A stretch of DNA of 64,000 nt from Mycobacterium terramassiliense (GCF_900157385.1 NZ_LT717701.1:2264352-2328351), one strand, 5' to 3'. Positions 9,052-17,629 are shown, counted from the first letter of the stretch. Program-made: numbers and translations. The notes: generated by a model not told the origin, from the sequence alone.

Positions 9052-9828
9052 GTGGATATCAACGCAGCTAGCGCAATAGTCACCGGGGGCGCGTCGGGCA
9101 TCGGCGCGGCGTCTGCACGGCTGTTAGCCGCGAGGGGGGCGAAGGTTGTCGTTGCCGACCTGCAGGCGGACCGCGGGGCAGAGCTTGCCGAAAGTATCGG
9201 CGGCACGTTCGTCAGGGTCGATGTCACTGATACTGCGCAGATCGAGGCGGCCGTCAATGCGGCAGGCGACCTCGGGCCGCTGCGCGTTCTGGTCAACTCC
9301 GCCGGCATCGGCTGGGCCCAGCGCACGATCGGCAAGGACGGTCAGTTCGACTCGGCGCACAACCTCGACGCCTACAAGAAGGTCATCGCAATCAACCTGA
9401 TCGGCACCTTCGACTGCATCCGGTTGGCCGCAACCGCGATGGGCCGCACCGAGCCGCTGGCTGGCGGCGAGCGCGGCGCGATCGTGTCGATGGCCAGCGT
9501 CGCCGCCTTCGACGGACAGATCGGACAAGCCGCATACTCGTCGTCTAAGGGCGGCATCGTGGGCATGACGCTGCCGGTTGCGCGCGACCTCTCCGCCGTC
9601 GGGATCCGGGTCAACACCATCGCGCCGGGCCTGATCGACACCCCGATCTACGGGGAGGGGGAGGGGTCAGAAGCCTTCAAGGCGAAGCTGGGCGAGTCCG
9701 TGCTGTTCCCACACCGCCTGGGCGACCCCGAAGAGTTGGCCTCGATGGTTGTCGAACTGGTGACCAACTCCTACATGAATGCTGAGGTCGTCCGGGTGGA
9801 CGGCGGGATCAGGATGCCCCCGAAATAG
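9052..9828 (+). CDS. Short-chain dehydrogenase/reductase
   Basis: The 258-residue protein is a classical SDR. The N-terminal TGGASGIGAASARLLA is the TGxxxGxG cofactor-binding loop, followed by VVVADLQ, where the aspartate favours NAD. The catalytic serine lies in VSMASVAAF and the YxxxK pair in AAYSSSKGG. The C-terminal VDGGIRM is typical of 3-hydroxyacyl-CoA or hydroxysteroid dehydrogenases of the HSD10 type. The start is GTG at 9052. With the P450 and acyl-CoA synthetase nearby it probably oxidises a hydroxylated lipid intermediate. Confidence 0.88.
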   Translation: MDINAASAIVTGGASGIGAASARLLAARGAKVVVADLQADRGAELAESIGGTFVRVDVTDTAQIEAAVNAAGDLGPLRVLVNSAGIGWAQRTIGKDGQFDSAHNLDAYKKVIAINLIGTFDCIRLAATAMGRTEPLAGGERGAIVSMASVAAFDGQIGQAAYSSSKGGIVGMTLPVARDLSAVGIRVNTIAPGLIDTPIYGEGEGSEAFKAKLGESVLFPHRLGDPEELASMVVELVTNSYMNAEVVRVDGGIRMPPK

Positions 9829-9916
9829 ACGTTCGAGGACGGCGCGACGGTCAGTGCCGTCGGCCTTCGACGAATACGCTTACAGCACGAGGTGGAGGAC
9901 GCCTCGCCGTAGGGTC

Positions 9917-11464
9917 TCAGCCCTTCAATAGCGGTTCTGCCAGCTCGGTGATCGTCGATCGGCCCCGAAGCGTCGCGAACCCCCGCGTCACCCAGTATTT
10001 CTGTTCCAGGGTGTCGGCACCGGCAAGTGCGCTGCCCGACGCCAAGATTCTCGAGCCCCACTTCTTGGCGTGATCGGCCAAGCGCGCGGCCTCGTTGACG
10101 GCGTCTCCAACCACCGTGTATTCGTAGCGGTTCTCCGCGCCGATATTGCCCGCGAACACCGCACCGGCGGTCACTCCGATGCCGAAGTCCACGAGTGGCA
10201 GCTTCCTCAGTTCCGTTCCGAGCACACGAGCCGTCGCGAGTGCCGCCGACGTCGGTTCATCGATACCGATGGGTGCCCCGAATACGGCCAGGACGGCGTC
10301 GCCTTCGAACTTATTGATCAGGCCGTGCCGATGATGCACGGCAGCAACCACGATGCGGAAGAAGTCGTTCAGGATCTCCGCCACTTCCTCTGGCGGACGG
10401 GAGGCGGCAATCGCTGTCGAGCCCACCAGATCGATGAAGAGTATGGCGACGTCTCGAACCTCACCCGAGAGGGAGCCATCCTGTTTGAGTGCCTGGCGGG
10501 CCACCTCGGCACCAACGTGGCGCCCGAAGAGGTCCCGGAGGCGTTCACGCTCCTCAAGTCCTGCCACCATCCGATTGAACCCAACCTGGAGTCGCCCGAT
10601 TTCGGAGGGCTCGTACACCTCGACGAGCGCCCAGTCCTGGCCGTGTTCCACCTCGGTCATCGCGACGACTACTTGACGAATGGGGTCCGAGATCGACCGG
10701 GCCACCAAGATCATCGCCCGCAATCCCAAGGCGAGCGACGCCGCCGCGAGCACCAGAATCGGCGTCTCGATCGGCGCTGACTTCTGCAGGAACAAGCCGT
10801 TGGAGCGTGAAAGGACGATCAACGCGATCCCGGCGGTGGGCAACGCGCTGAAGAGGACCCATGTAATCATCAGGCGTGCAAGTACACCCGGCATTTCGCC
10901 GGTCGGTGTTGCAGTCTTCATCGATGCCGCGAGGATGGGCCGCAGGACCCGTTGAGTTATCAGGTAACCCATCGACGCGGTGGTGGCACCGCCGAACAGA
11001 ATGGCGGTACCAATCACCCACCCAACGGTGGCACCCGCACGGTGGTTGACCAGAACGAATACTGCCCCGCTGGCGACCCAGATACCGAACTGGACGACGG
11101 TTTGGCGGGGAGCTATGCGCATGGCCGCGCGCTGTTGAGCGCGCGTTGGTTCGGTGCCGTCGGCGAACCAACGGAACGACGGAACCATGTTCAAGACACC
11201 CGCCAGCGCACCGACGGTCGCCGAGATTGCGGCCAGACCGCACAAGGCGATCAGGTTCCTACTGGTGGAGAGCGGGCCAGGGTCCCCGCCGGTGTTTCGG
11301 GTGAGGGACACGACCACCAACGACACTGCGCCGGCCGCCAAGATATGCGCGGAAGTCAACGCAGCCGCATAACTGGCTCCAATCCGAATGGCTGCCTTGC
11401 GTCTGCTCGTCATTCGTCTTAGTTCTGGAATGGCTGGGTCGATCGGGAGGGCGGTCTGCGTGAC
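9917..11464 (-). CDS. Membrane adenylate cyclase (class III, HAMP-cyclase)
   Basis: The protein has about 515 residues if the GTG at 11464 is used. That start gives VTQTALPIDP and then the first membrane helix; a TTG start at 11536 is less likely, and ATG at 11413 is also possible. Several hydrophobic helices (for example AAALTSAHILAAGAVSLVVV) precede a HAMP linker (SISDPIRQVVVAM). The cyclase domain has the metal aspartates in LFIDLVGSTAIA and FEGDAVLAVFGAP, the adenine-selecting lysine in NKFEGD, and YTVVGDAVNEAARL with the transition-state Asn and Arg. It resembles the Rv1318c-Rv1320c group and should make cAMP at the membrane. Confidence 0.88.
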   Translation of the reverse strand, partial: VTQTALPIDPAIPELRRMTSRRKAAIRIGASYAAALTSAHILAAGAVSLVVVSLTRNTGGDPGPLSTSRNLIALCGLAAISATVGALAGVLNMVPSFRWFADGTEPTRAQQRAAMRIAPRQTVVQFGIWVASGAVFVLVNHRAGATVGWVIGTAILFGGATTASMGYLITQRVLRPILAASMKTATPTGEMPGVLARLMITWVLFSALPTAGIALIVLSRSNGLFLQKSAPIETPILVLAAASLALGLRAMILVARSISDPIRQVVVAMTEVEHGQDWALVEVYEPSEIGRLQVGFNRMVAGLEERERLRDLFGRHVGAEVARQALKQDGSLSGEVRDVAILFIDLVGSTAIAASRPPEEVAEILNDFFRIVVAAVHHRHGLINKFEGDAVLAVFGAPIGIDEPTSAALATARVLGTELRKLPLVDFGIGVTAGAVFAGNIGAENRYEYTVVGDAVNEAARLADHAKKWGSRILASGSALAGADTLEQKYWVTRGFATLRGRSTITELAEPLLKG

Positions 11465-11811
11465 GCCCGGATACAGGCAGGGCCAGACGTGGCAACGGTG
11501 CATGTCGTGCCATCTGACGCGGCGGGGCCGCGGCAATCCGGATCACCATGCACTTCCATAGGTAGAACATTACTTTCTTTTCATGCAGATAACGACTAGT
11601 CTATCGAGCATCAGATACTCTACTTCTGCGTGTGATGCCCTTTGCCGATCTCTGTGAGGATCCGTGACGCCGCAACCCGTCACGTCACCGCAATGGCGGC
11701 TAGAGCACACGCTGCACCATGCCGCGAGTCTGCATCCGCCGCCCCCTGTCATGCGGCCGATGAAGCGTCTTGCCAGTTCGACCGCGAAAACACAAACCCC
11801 GGGACGGAATA

Positions 11812-13341
11812 GTGACTGCGCTAACGAGACAGATTCCGCACTTCATTGATGGGAAGCGCACCGCCGGTGAGTCCACCCGCACCGCCGATGTCTTCAACCC
11901 CAGCACCGGCGAGGTGCAGGCGAAGGTGCCGATGGCCGGCAAGGCCGACGTGGATGCGGCGGTGGCCTCGGCCGTCGAGGCCCAAAAGGATTGGGCCGCA
12001 TGGAATCCGCAGCGCCGCGCGCGGGTGATGATGCGCTTCATCGAGTTGGTCAACAAGAACACCGACGAGCTGGCCGAGCTGTTGTCCCTCGAGCACGGTA
12101 AGACGGTGGCCGACTCGCGCGGCGACATCCAGCGCGGTATCGAGGTCATCGAGTTCGCCATCGGGATCCCGCACCTGCTCAAGGGCGAATACAGCGAGGG
12201 CGCCGGCCCCGGCATCGACGTCTACTCGCTGCGCCAGCCGCTGGGCGTGGTCGCCGGCATCACGCCGTTCAACTTCCCGGCGATGATCCCGCTGTGGAAG
12301 GCCGGGCCGGCGCTGGCGTGCGGAAATGCCTTCGTGCTCAAGCCCAGCGAGCGCGACCCCTCGGTCCCGGTGCGGCTGGCCGAGCTGTTCGTGGAGGCGG
12401 GCCTGCCGCCGGGGGTCTTCCAGGTGGTGCACGGCGACAAGGAGGCCGTCGACGCCATCCTGCACCACCCCGACATCAAGGCCGTGGGTTTCGTCGGCAG
12501 CTCCGACATCGCGCACTACATCTACTCCACGGCCGCGGCCACCGACAAGCGGTCACAGTGCTTCGGCGGCGCCAAGAACCACATGATCGTGATGCCCGAC
12601 GCCGACCTCGACCAGGCCGTCGACGCGCTGATCGGCGCCGGGTACGGCAGCGCCGGCGAGCGCTGCATGGCGATCAGCGTCGCGGTGCCCGTCGGCGAGC
12701 AGACCGCCGACCGGTTGCGCGCCAGGCTGATCGAGCGGATCAACAACCTGCGCGTCGGCCACAGCCTCGACCCCAAGGCCGACTACGGTCCGCTCGTCAC
12801 CGAGGCCGCGCTGGCGCGGGTGCGCGACTACATCGGCCAGGGCGTCGAGGCGGGCGCCGAATTGGTCATCGACGGGCGCGAGCGCACCAGCGACGACCTG
12901 ACCTTCGGTGACGCCAACCTGCAGGGCGGCTTCTTCATCGGCCCCACCCTGTTCGACCACGTCACCCCCGAGATGTCGATCTACACCGACGAGATCTTCG
13001 GGCCGGTGCTGTGCATCGTGCGCGCCCACGACTACGAACAGGCCCTGCGGCTGCCCTCGGAGCACGAGTACGGCAACGGCGTGGCGGTCTTCACCCGCGA
13101 CGGCGACACCGCCCGCGACTTCGTGTCCCGGGTGCAGGTGGGCATGGTGGGTGTCAACGTGCCGATCCCGGTGCCGGTGGCCTACCACACCTTCGGCGGC
13201 TGGAAGCGCTCCGGCTTCGGCGACCTCAATCAGCACGGCCCGGCGTCGATCCAGTTCTACACCAAGGTCAAGACCGTCACCTCGCGGTGGCCGTCCGGCA
13301 TCAAGGACGGCGCCGAATTCGTCATCCCCACAATGAAATAG
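11812..13341 (+). CDS. mmsA: Methylmalonate-semialdehyde dehydrogenase (CoA-acylating)
   Basis: From the GTG at 11812 the protein has 509 residues, the family length; the open frame continues upstream but without conserved residues. HFIDGKRTAGES, GVVAGITPFNFPAMIPLWK and YGSAGERCMAISVAV (catalytic cysteine) are characteristic of MmsA. The enzyme oxidises methylmalonate or malonate semialdehyde with NAD and CoA, giving propionyl-CoA or acetyl-CoA in valine, beta-alanine and inositol breakdown. It stands alone; the genes after it are decayed. Confidence 0.9.
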   Translation: MTALTRQIPHFIDGKRTAGESTRTADVFNPSTGEVQAKVPMAGKADVDAAVASAVEAQKDWAAWNPQRRARVMMRFIELVNKNTDELAELLSLEHGKTVADSRGDIQRGIEVIEFAIGIPHLLKGEYSEGAGPGIDVYSLRQPLGVVAGITPFNFPAMIPLWKAGPALACGNAFVLKPSERDPSVPVRLAELFVEAGLPPGVFQVVHGDKEAVDAILHHPDIKAVGFVGSSDIAHYIYSTAAATDKRSQCFGGAKNHMIVMPDADLDQAVDALIGAGYGSAGERCMAISVAVPVGEQTADRLRARLIERINNLRVGHSLDPKADYGPLVTEAALARVRDYIGQGVEAGAELVIDGRERTSDDLTFGDANLQGGFFIGPTLFDHVTPEMSIYTDEIFGPVLCIVRAHDYEQALRLPSEHEYGNGVAVFTRDGDTARDFVSRVQVGMVGVNVPIPVPVAYHTFGGWKRSGFGDLNQHGPASIQFYTKVKTVTSRWPSGIKDGAEFVIPTMK

Positions 13342-13410
13342 GCGAGCCCTTGATGGGCAACCACTTCCGAACCGCCTCAGTAGCTTTCACACTCCAACAA
13401 CGGAGCAGCA

Positions 13411-13691
13411 GTGAGCGAACCAGTCAACATCGAGGCCGCGATCAACGGCGCGACCCCGAAAAACTGTGAATCCGAACATGCCCGTGGCCGGAGACGAGAT
13501 CGTTGTCGATGCGCTGGCTTGATTCGAGGCCGGGCGGCCCCTCGCGAATCGGTCACTTTTAATTCCGCAAACGAAGGTTCGCCAAGGGAAGCAGCGGCAA
13601 CGCTTCCGCTAACGTTCACCACCACATCGCTGATTTCACTCTCTCAGCCAGGGAGGCAGTCGAGGTCTACCTGAGCCTCTGCGACAGGTAA
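13411..13691 (+). pseudogene. Decayed BKACE (DUF849) beta-keto acid cleavage enzyme, N-terminal part
   Basis: The GTG at 13411 opens VSEPVNIEAAINGATPKN, which matches the N-terminus of BKACE/DUF849 enzymes. After a frameshift the next frame reads PNMPVAGDEIVVDALA, a stop, then FEAG, again following the family. The intact order would be NPNxPVxxDEIVxDALACFEAG. The rest, up to a TAA at 13689-13691, is short and not clearly assignable, so most of the gene is deleted. The intact enzyme would cleave a beta-keto acid with acetyl-CoA. Confidence 0.6.
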
Positions 13692-13700
13692 GGAGAATCC

Positions 13701-13919
13701 ATGTCTGAAGCCACTCAGTCCGATACGGTCGGTCCGTTCGCCCTCCAGGCTTGGCCCGTTGCTGCGGCGGCGATGATGCCTGGCTTCTGGTTTGCCACGC
13801 CGGCGATATGGGGGACAGCAGGACCGCTCGAACGGGAACGCGCATCGCTGATCGCGTGGACCCCAGCGATCAGAGAAGATCTGCGACGTGGTGGTGCGGC
13901 GGCACTACGGATTTCCTAA
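13701..13919 (+). CDS. Small hypothetical or remnant ORF
   Basis: The ATG at 13701 has a strong AAGGAG site 5-10 bases upstream and follows the BKACE remnant directly. The 72-residue product has an alanine- and proline-rich hydrophobic stretch (QAWPVAAAAMMPGFWFATPA). I do not recognise it. Because it lies among decayed genes and its 3' end overlaps a DUF732 fragment in another frame, it is probably a gene start fused to unrelated sequence. Confidence 0.35.
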   Translation: MSEATQSDTVGPFALQAWPVAAAAMMPGFWFATPAIWGTAGPLERERASLIAWTPAIREDLRRGGAAALRIS

Positions 13920-14082
13920 TAATGACGCGCTCAGCTACGGCCACGGAATTTGCGACAAGGTCGGCCGGGGCGAGGGCTACGGGCAAGTCATGGGCGACTT
14001 GAAGCGTGATGTCACTCCCAGCGACGAGTTCGCGGCTAATTACCTCGTCTCATATGCAGTCGCTTGCTTTGCCCTGAGCTGA
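13888..14082 (+). pseudogene. DUF732-like C-terminal fragment
   Basis: The last 45 codons (YGHGICDKVGRGEGYGQVM through TPSDEFAANYLVSYAVACF) fit the C-terminal core of DUF732, a family of small secreted mycobacterial proteins with paired cysteines. The upstream signal peptide and first half are missing from this frame, which is closed at 13849-13851. It is probably the remains of a DUF732 gene; compare the intact one at 59555. Confidence 0.5.
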
Positions 14083-14292
14083 TATGGCAGCTGCGGAACT
14101 CAGCCGCTAGGTACCAACCGCCAGGCGGAGCAGCCGCGCCCGGTACCTATTACATGCGACTGGGATTCAGCATGTTCTGAGCCTCAACGCAGATATGTCG
14201 CCAAAGGGGGAGAAACACGGCTGCAGTTTGCGGACTCGTCTGCTGCGCCAGGTTGCAATAGCGTTGCAACGGGTCCGCCGAAGGCAAAAGGC
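14083..14292. other. Non-coding chromosomal flank left of the att site
   Basis: No gene is seen between the DUF732 fragment and the tRNA fragment. The stretch holds a perfect palindrome at 14252-14270 (GTTGCAA, TAGCG, TTGCAAC). It is the original downstream flank of tRNA-His before integration. Confidence 0.5.
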
Positions 14293-14314
14293 CAGAGGGC
14301 AAAAATACCCTCTG
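14293..14314 (-). terminator. Ancestral tRNA-His terminator left of attL
   Basis: CAGAGGG at 14293-14299 pairs with CCCTCTG at 14308-14314. On the minus strand the hairpin is followed by GCCTTTTG. It sits just past the 3' end of the truncated tRNA copy and has a diverged twin at 27489-27509. Confidence 0.6.
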
Positions 14315-14319
14315 ACCAG

Positions 14320-14368
14320 TGGGGTGGCTGACGGGGCTCGAACCCGCGACATCCAGGATCACAACCTG
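14320..14368 (-). repeat. att core, left copy (3' part of tRNA-His)
   Basis: These 49 bases are identical to 27516-27564. They correspond on the minus strand to the tRNA-His 3' portion from the anticodon stem through the encoded CCA. The D arm and 5' acceptor strand are absent, so this is a truncated tRNA and marks the integrase-side junction of the element. Confidence 0.92.
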
Positions 14369-14514
14369 AGTGCGGAAACGCGGCATAACACGAGCATAAA
14401 GCCGGTTTTCTGATTGTCAATATCAACCCCACAAGTGGACAAAACCCGACGTGACTAGGCACGTTATGACTTCATAAGGGTGCGCTAGGGGTGCAACACG
14501 CTAGAGTTGCGCGC

Positions 14515-15663
14515 ATGGCAACCCGCAAGCGGCAAGCCCCCCGGCAGCGGAGGGGGTGGGGGAAGCTCCGCACACTGCGCAGCGGGCGGATACAGGCCAG
14601 CTATGTCCACACAGACGGGCGCAGGTATTACGCCACCCACACCTACACAACCAGGATGGACGCCGAGGGCTGGCTGGCCAACGAGCGCAAGCTAATCGAA
14701 ATGGGGGAGTGGACGCCGCCCGAGGACCGCGACGCGGTTAGATCGGCCCGCACCGCCACGGTTCGCGAGTACGCAAACAAGTGGCTTACCGAGCGCGACC
14801 TCGCGCCGAAGACCCGCCAGTTGTACCGGGAACTACTCGACAGCCGGATACTGCCAGCGCTGGGCGATCAGATGATACGCGCGGTCACGCCGGCCGATAT
14901 CCGGTCGTGGTGGGTTGCGCTCGGCGCGGAGAAGAAAACTCCCACCCGTAACACCCACGCCTATCAGTTGCTCAAGACGATCTTTAACACTGCCCGCGAA
15001 GACAAAGCGGTTGCCGACAATCCGTGTCAGATCAAGTCGGCGGCTAAGCCGCCCAAGCCGCGCGACGTGCAAGCGCTAAGCGTTGCCGAGTTGGAGAAGG
15101 TGGCCGAGAAGGTGCCCGAGCGCTACCGCGCCGCCGTGCCCGTAGCCGCATGGTGCGGGCTTAGGTTCGGCGAGCTAATCGAGTTGCGCCGCAAGGATAT
15201 TCACGTAACCGGAGACCGCATGGTGCTCAGGATACGTAGGCAGGCAACGTATGTGGGCAAAAAGCTTGAGGTAGGGCCACCAAAGAGCGATGCGGGTATC
15301 CGCGACGTTGTAGTTCCACCGCACGTTGCCGAGATATTGCGGGCGCACATGAAAACACACACCGGGCGCGGCCCGGAGTCGTTCGTGTTCACCACAACTC
15401 GCGGACTGCGGCTGTCCAAGACCGCGTTCACAAAGTCCGTGAAGGCAGGGTTTGCCGCCGTAGGAAAGCCGGACATGCGAATACACGATCTGCGCCACGT
15501 GGGCGCAACGCTGGCGGCGCAAGCGGGCGCGACGACGAAAGAGCTTATGGCCCGGATCGGACACGCCACCCCGGCGATGGCTATGCGCTATCAGATCGCG
15601 GCAGCTGATCGGGATGCGGCAGTCGCCGCGCGCATGTCGGAGCTGGCGAAGGGGTCACCGTAA
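14515..15663 (+). CDS. Tyrosine site-specific integrase
   Basis: From the ATG at 14515 the protein has 382 residues; the frame is open to a GTG at 14491. An N-terminal arm-binding region rich in Arg and Lys is followed by a core-binding domain. The catalytic residues are Arg in GLRFGELIELRR, His and Arg in HDLRHVGATLAA, a histidine in LMARIGHATPAM and the nucleophilic tyrosine in AMRYQIA. It lies 146 bases inside the left att copy, as usual for elements that integrate into tRNA genes, and should recombine the tRNA-His 3' end. Confidence 0.95.
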   Translation: MATRKRQAPRQRRGWGKLRTLRSGRIQASYVHTDGRRYYATHTYTTRMDAEGWLANERKLIEMGEWTPPEDRDAVRSARTATVREYANKWLTERDLAPKTRQLYRELLDSRILPALGDQMIRAVTPADIRSWWVALGAEKKTPTRNTHAYQLLKTIFNTAREDKAVADNPCQIKSAAKPPKPRDVQALSVAELEKVAEKVPERYRAAVPVAAWCGLRFGELIELRRKDIHVTGDRMVLRIRRQATYVGKKLEVGPPKSDAGIRDVVVPPHVAEILRAHMKTHTGRGPESFVFTTTRGLRLSKTAFTKSVKAGFAAVGKPDMRIHDLRHVGATLAAQAGATTKELMARIGHATPAMAMRYQIAAADRDAAVAARMSELAKGSP

Positions 15664-15733
15664 AAATTTTTTCCACCGTTGACCTGCGCGTTTGATGCGT
15701 AGCCGCTTTGGGGTCTCAGGGAAAGTCGGACAA

Positions 15734-15753
15734 ATGCGCAATGATTTGCGCAT
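15734..15753. promoter_or_regulatory. 20-bp palindrome at the excisionase start (possible operator)
   Basis: ATGCGCAATGATTTGCGCAT is a perfect inverted repeat with 8-base arms and a 4-base spacer. It covers both candidate start codons (15734 and 15752) of the excisionase-like gene, so a bound dimer could block its expression. The binding protein is unknown. Confidence 0.5.
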
Positions 15754-15964
15754 GGACATTATTGGAAAAGAAAAACCACTGCCGGCCAGGGTTACCATTC
15801 AGCGGGCGGCCGAATACCTCGATGTAACCGACAAGACCATTCGCCGCCGGATCGCAGACGGCACGTTAAAGGCGTACCGCGTAGGTCCGCGATTAATCCG
15901 CATCGACCGTGAATCGCTGCTCGCGCTTGCCCACGGCAAACCGTTAGGCATCGGCGCCGCATAA
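15734..15964 (+). CDS. Excisionase-like helix-turn-helix protein
   Basis: The product has 76 residues from the ATG at 15734 (70 from ATG 15752). VTIQRAAEYLDVTDKTIRRR with IADGTLKAYRVGPRLIRIDR is the winged helix of the excisionase/MerR-like (helix_turn_helix_17) family. Such proteins bend att DNA for excision or act as small regulators. It follows the integrase by 70 bases. AGGGA lies about 11 bases before 15734, which favours the longer start. Confidence 0.8.
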   Translation: MRNDLRMDIIGKEKPLPARVTIQRAAEYLDVTDKTIRRRIADGTLKAYRVGPRLIRIDRESLLALAHGKPLGIGAA

Positions 15965-15972
15965 GGCGGATT

Positions 15973-15983
15973 ACAACTTAATA
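15973..15983 (+). repeat. Leader motif ACAACTTAATA, copy before the HNH-like gene
   Basis: This copy lies 8 bases before the start at 15992. Between them is a two-codon ORF, ATGGAATGA (15987-15995), whose stop overlaps that start, which could couple translation. Similar motifs precede TerL, portal and capsid. Confidence 0.5.
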
Positions 15984-15991
15984 GGCATGGA

Positions 15992-16579
15992 ATGACAAAA
16001 GACATTGATATACGTGAGACCGACCCAGAGTACCCTAAGTATAGCTACACGCCAGATGGGAGGCCCTTCGGCCCGAAAGGTCCATTAAAGCCGTTTTTTG
16101 TTAGTGGACACCCCGCCTTTACGGCCTACGGCGACCGGGGCGAAAAGCGAACCATCCTGTTAGCGTCAGCGGTTGCCCGGGCTTACATGGGGGAGCCGGA
16201 ACCGGGGGAGGAGCTGGTGTACCTAGATGGCGATATTGGGAATCCTCGGCTCGACAACCTTATTTACCGCCGTCCCGAGGCCGAACCGTGGTGGCGCAGC
16301 GAACAGGAAACTCCGCTTGAGCGTGAACACCGGCGAGTTACAGCGGGGCCGGGCAGCCACCTTAGGCCGCGATCAAATCGTTGGCGAGAAAAGCCGTGCG
16401 GCGACTATGGACACGGACGGCTAAAGACGACGGAATGGTGCAGGAATGGACACCAATTGTCGATGACGGGACAGCCCGACAGCAATACGGCAATTTGGGG
16501 CTACGGGAACCGAGTCTGCCTATCTTGCCAGGTCGGTAAGCCCACGGTGCGTTACGTGGCATTACCCGAAGCGGTCTAG
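15992..16579 (+). CDS. HNH-like phage protein with degenerate HNH_3 core and zinc ribbon
   Basis: The protein has 195 residues. LASAVARAYMGEPEPGEEL, then VYLDGDIGNPRLDNLIYR, follows the HNH_3 homing-endonuclease pattern (AxAF...GxxVxHxDGdxxNxxxxNL), but tyrosine and leucine replace the usual His-Ile, so catalysis is doubtful. The C-terminal CRNGHQL and RVCLSCQ form a zinc ribbon common in mycobacteriophage HNH proteins. It probably binds DNA; nuclease activity is uncertain. Confidence 0.6.
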   Translation: MTKDIDIRETDPEYPKYSYTPDGRPFGPKGPLKPFFVSGHPAFTAYGDRGEKRTILLASAVARAYMGEPEPGEELVYLDGDIGNPRLDNLIYRRPEAEPWWRSEQETPLEREHRRVTAGPGSHLRPRSNRWREKPCGDYGHGRLKTTEWCRNGHQLSMTGQPDSNTAIWGYGNRVCLSCQVGKPTVRYVALPEAV

Positions 16580-16904
16580 TGAATTGGGTCACGGTGTTAC
16601 ACTTTTACACCTAATGTAACGTAAGCGATCTGCTAATGTTGTAGATATAGAGAGTGCGGAGCGCGTACCGTAGTCACGACCGTAGGGAGTGATTACGGCC
16701 TGGTCGCCGGATGGCGAACAGCTACTTCGCAAACCAATCACCGCAAAGCGGCAGGTACGTGCATTAAATAGTTTTGCTTCTGCCGCTAACTACCAGCCAC
16801 AACGGCAACGCAACGGGTAAACGTCAACTTGAGCGGTTACCCGGCTTTGTCGTTGCCTTAGCCGGGAACGCTACTAACCAAACGAGAGGGAACACAGCAC
16901 GACA
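16580..16904. promoter_or_regulatory. Non-coding control region of the element
   Basis: No gene is seen in these 325 bases. An inverted repeat GTTACA/TGTAAC spans 16596-16620 and a TAGATAT-like -10 sequence follows at 16642. A nested stem-loop lies at 16804-16857: outer arms GGCAACG/CGTTGCC, inner arms GGGTAA/TTACCC. This looks like a promoter or operator followed by a structured 5' leader for the gene cluster that starts at 16905. Confidence 0.45.
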
Positions 16905-17153
16905 ATGACCGCAGTAATTAAACCAGCCGACGTGCAACACGGCGACGTAATTCTTGCCGGCGGAGAAACCCGCATTAAGGTAGATCGAATCGTGCGGGGA
17001 ACGCTAGGTGACGTGCAAGCGGCGCTCGGTCATAAAGTCAACAAGCCCGATGACGCTACCGAACAGTGGCACTACTTTGCTGCCGCGCCGGTCAACGGCA
17101 AGGTCGCTCACGTCGTGGTACGCGGAAGCACGCCAGTCGCCAAGGTGAACTAA
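16905..17153 (+). CDS. Small phage-type hypothetical protein
   Basis: The 82-residue protein begins MTAVIKPADVQHGDVILAGG and is probably a small beta-rich protein. It has no signal peptide or membrane segment and I do not recognise it. GAGAGGG lies upstream of the ATG. Its TAA overlaps the next ATG by one base, so three small genes (16905, 17153, 17356) are translationally coupled. This is typical of small phage early genes. Confidence 0.65.
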   Translation: MTAVIKPADVQHGDVILAGGETRIKVDRIVRGTLGDVQAALGHKVNKPDDATEQWHYFAAAPVNGKVAHVVVRGSTPVAKVN

Positions 17154-17356
17154 TGGCGGCCACGCAGGTTAAGCCCTCACGCGGCAACGAGCCCTACACA
17201 ATCAACGTGCAGCGCGACGGGTCAATAGACGTATCCCGCTACAGCACCAAAGGCCGGAACAACTCTCTTAACTTTCAGACCCGACAAGATATCGCCAACG
17301 TGTTTGAGGCGATATGCGCCGCGTTGGACAACCACATACTTACGAAAGATACCTAA
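17153..17356 (+). CDS. Small phage-type hypothetical protein
   Basis: The product has 67 residues and starts at the ATG that overlaps the previous stop (TAATG). It has a basic beta-like N-terminal half (YTINVQRDGSIDVSRYS) and a helical C-terminus (TRQDIANVFEAICAALDN). It is not recognised. The frame is open further upstream, but the overlap and the residue pattern favour this start. Confidence 0.6.
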   Translation: MAATQVKPSRGNEPYTINVQRDGSIDVSRYSTKGRNNSLNFQTRQDIANVFEAICAALDNHILTKDT

Positions 17357-17622
17357 TGAGTAACGACGATCAGCCTATCGTGCTGAACACCGAAATGGTC
17401 AGCTACCACCCAGCCCTGCTGGGCAATAAGCCGGTGCTGGCCGTTCACTGGCACACAACCAACCTCGGAGGCACGACATTCGTGACCTTGCAGACGCCCA
17501 TTCAGGCCCGCGCAATGGCCCGGTCGCTGATCGCGTATGCCGATGCGGTCAGCGAATACGAAGGCGGCAACGCTGCGCACGAGACCATTCCCGGGGAAAT
17601 CACCATGCCGGGCTACCTGTGA
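17356..17622 (+). CDS. Small phage-type hypothetical protein
   Basis: The product has 88 residues; its ATG overlaps the preceding TAA. GNKPVLAVHWHTTNLGGTT suggests beta strands, followed by a helix (QARAMARSLIAYADAV). I do not recognise it. It ends 7 bases before the GTG of the HNH endonuclease and is probably co-transcribed with it. Confidence 0.6.
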   Translation: MSNDDQPIVLNTEMVSYHPALLGNKPVLAVHWHTTNLGGTTFVTLQTPIQARAMARSLIAYADAVSEYEGGNAAHETIPGEITMPGYL

Positions 17623-17629
17623 CGGCGGA

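Noticed and set aside
10070..10780. A 236-codon plus-strand frame inside the adenylate cyclase
   Set aside because: The minus-strand cyclase has every catalytic motif; the plus-strand frame has no recognisable domain.
13620..13691. The HHHIADFTLSAREAVEVYLSLC-like tail as a recognisable enzyme C-terminus
   Set aside because: It reads like a genuine protein end but I could not tie it to BKACE or any other family with confidence.
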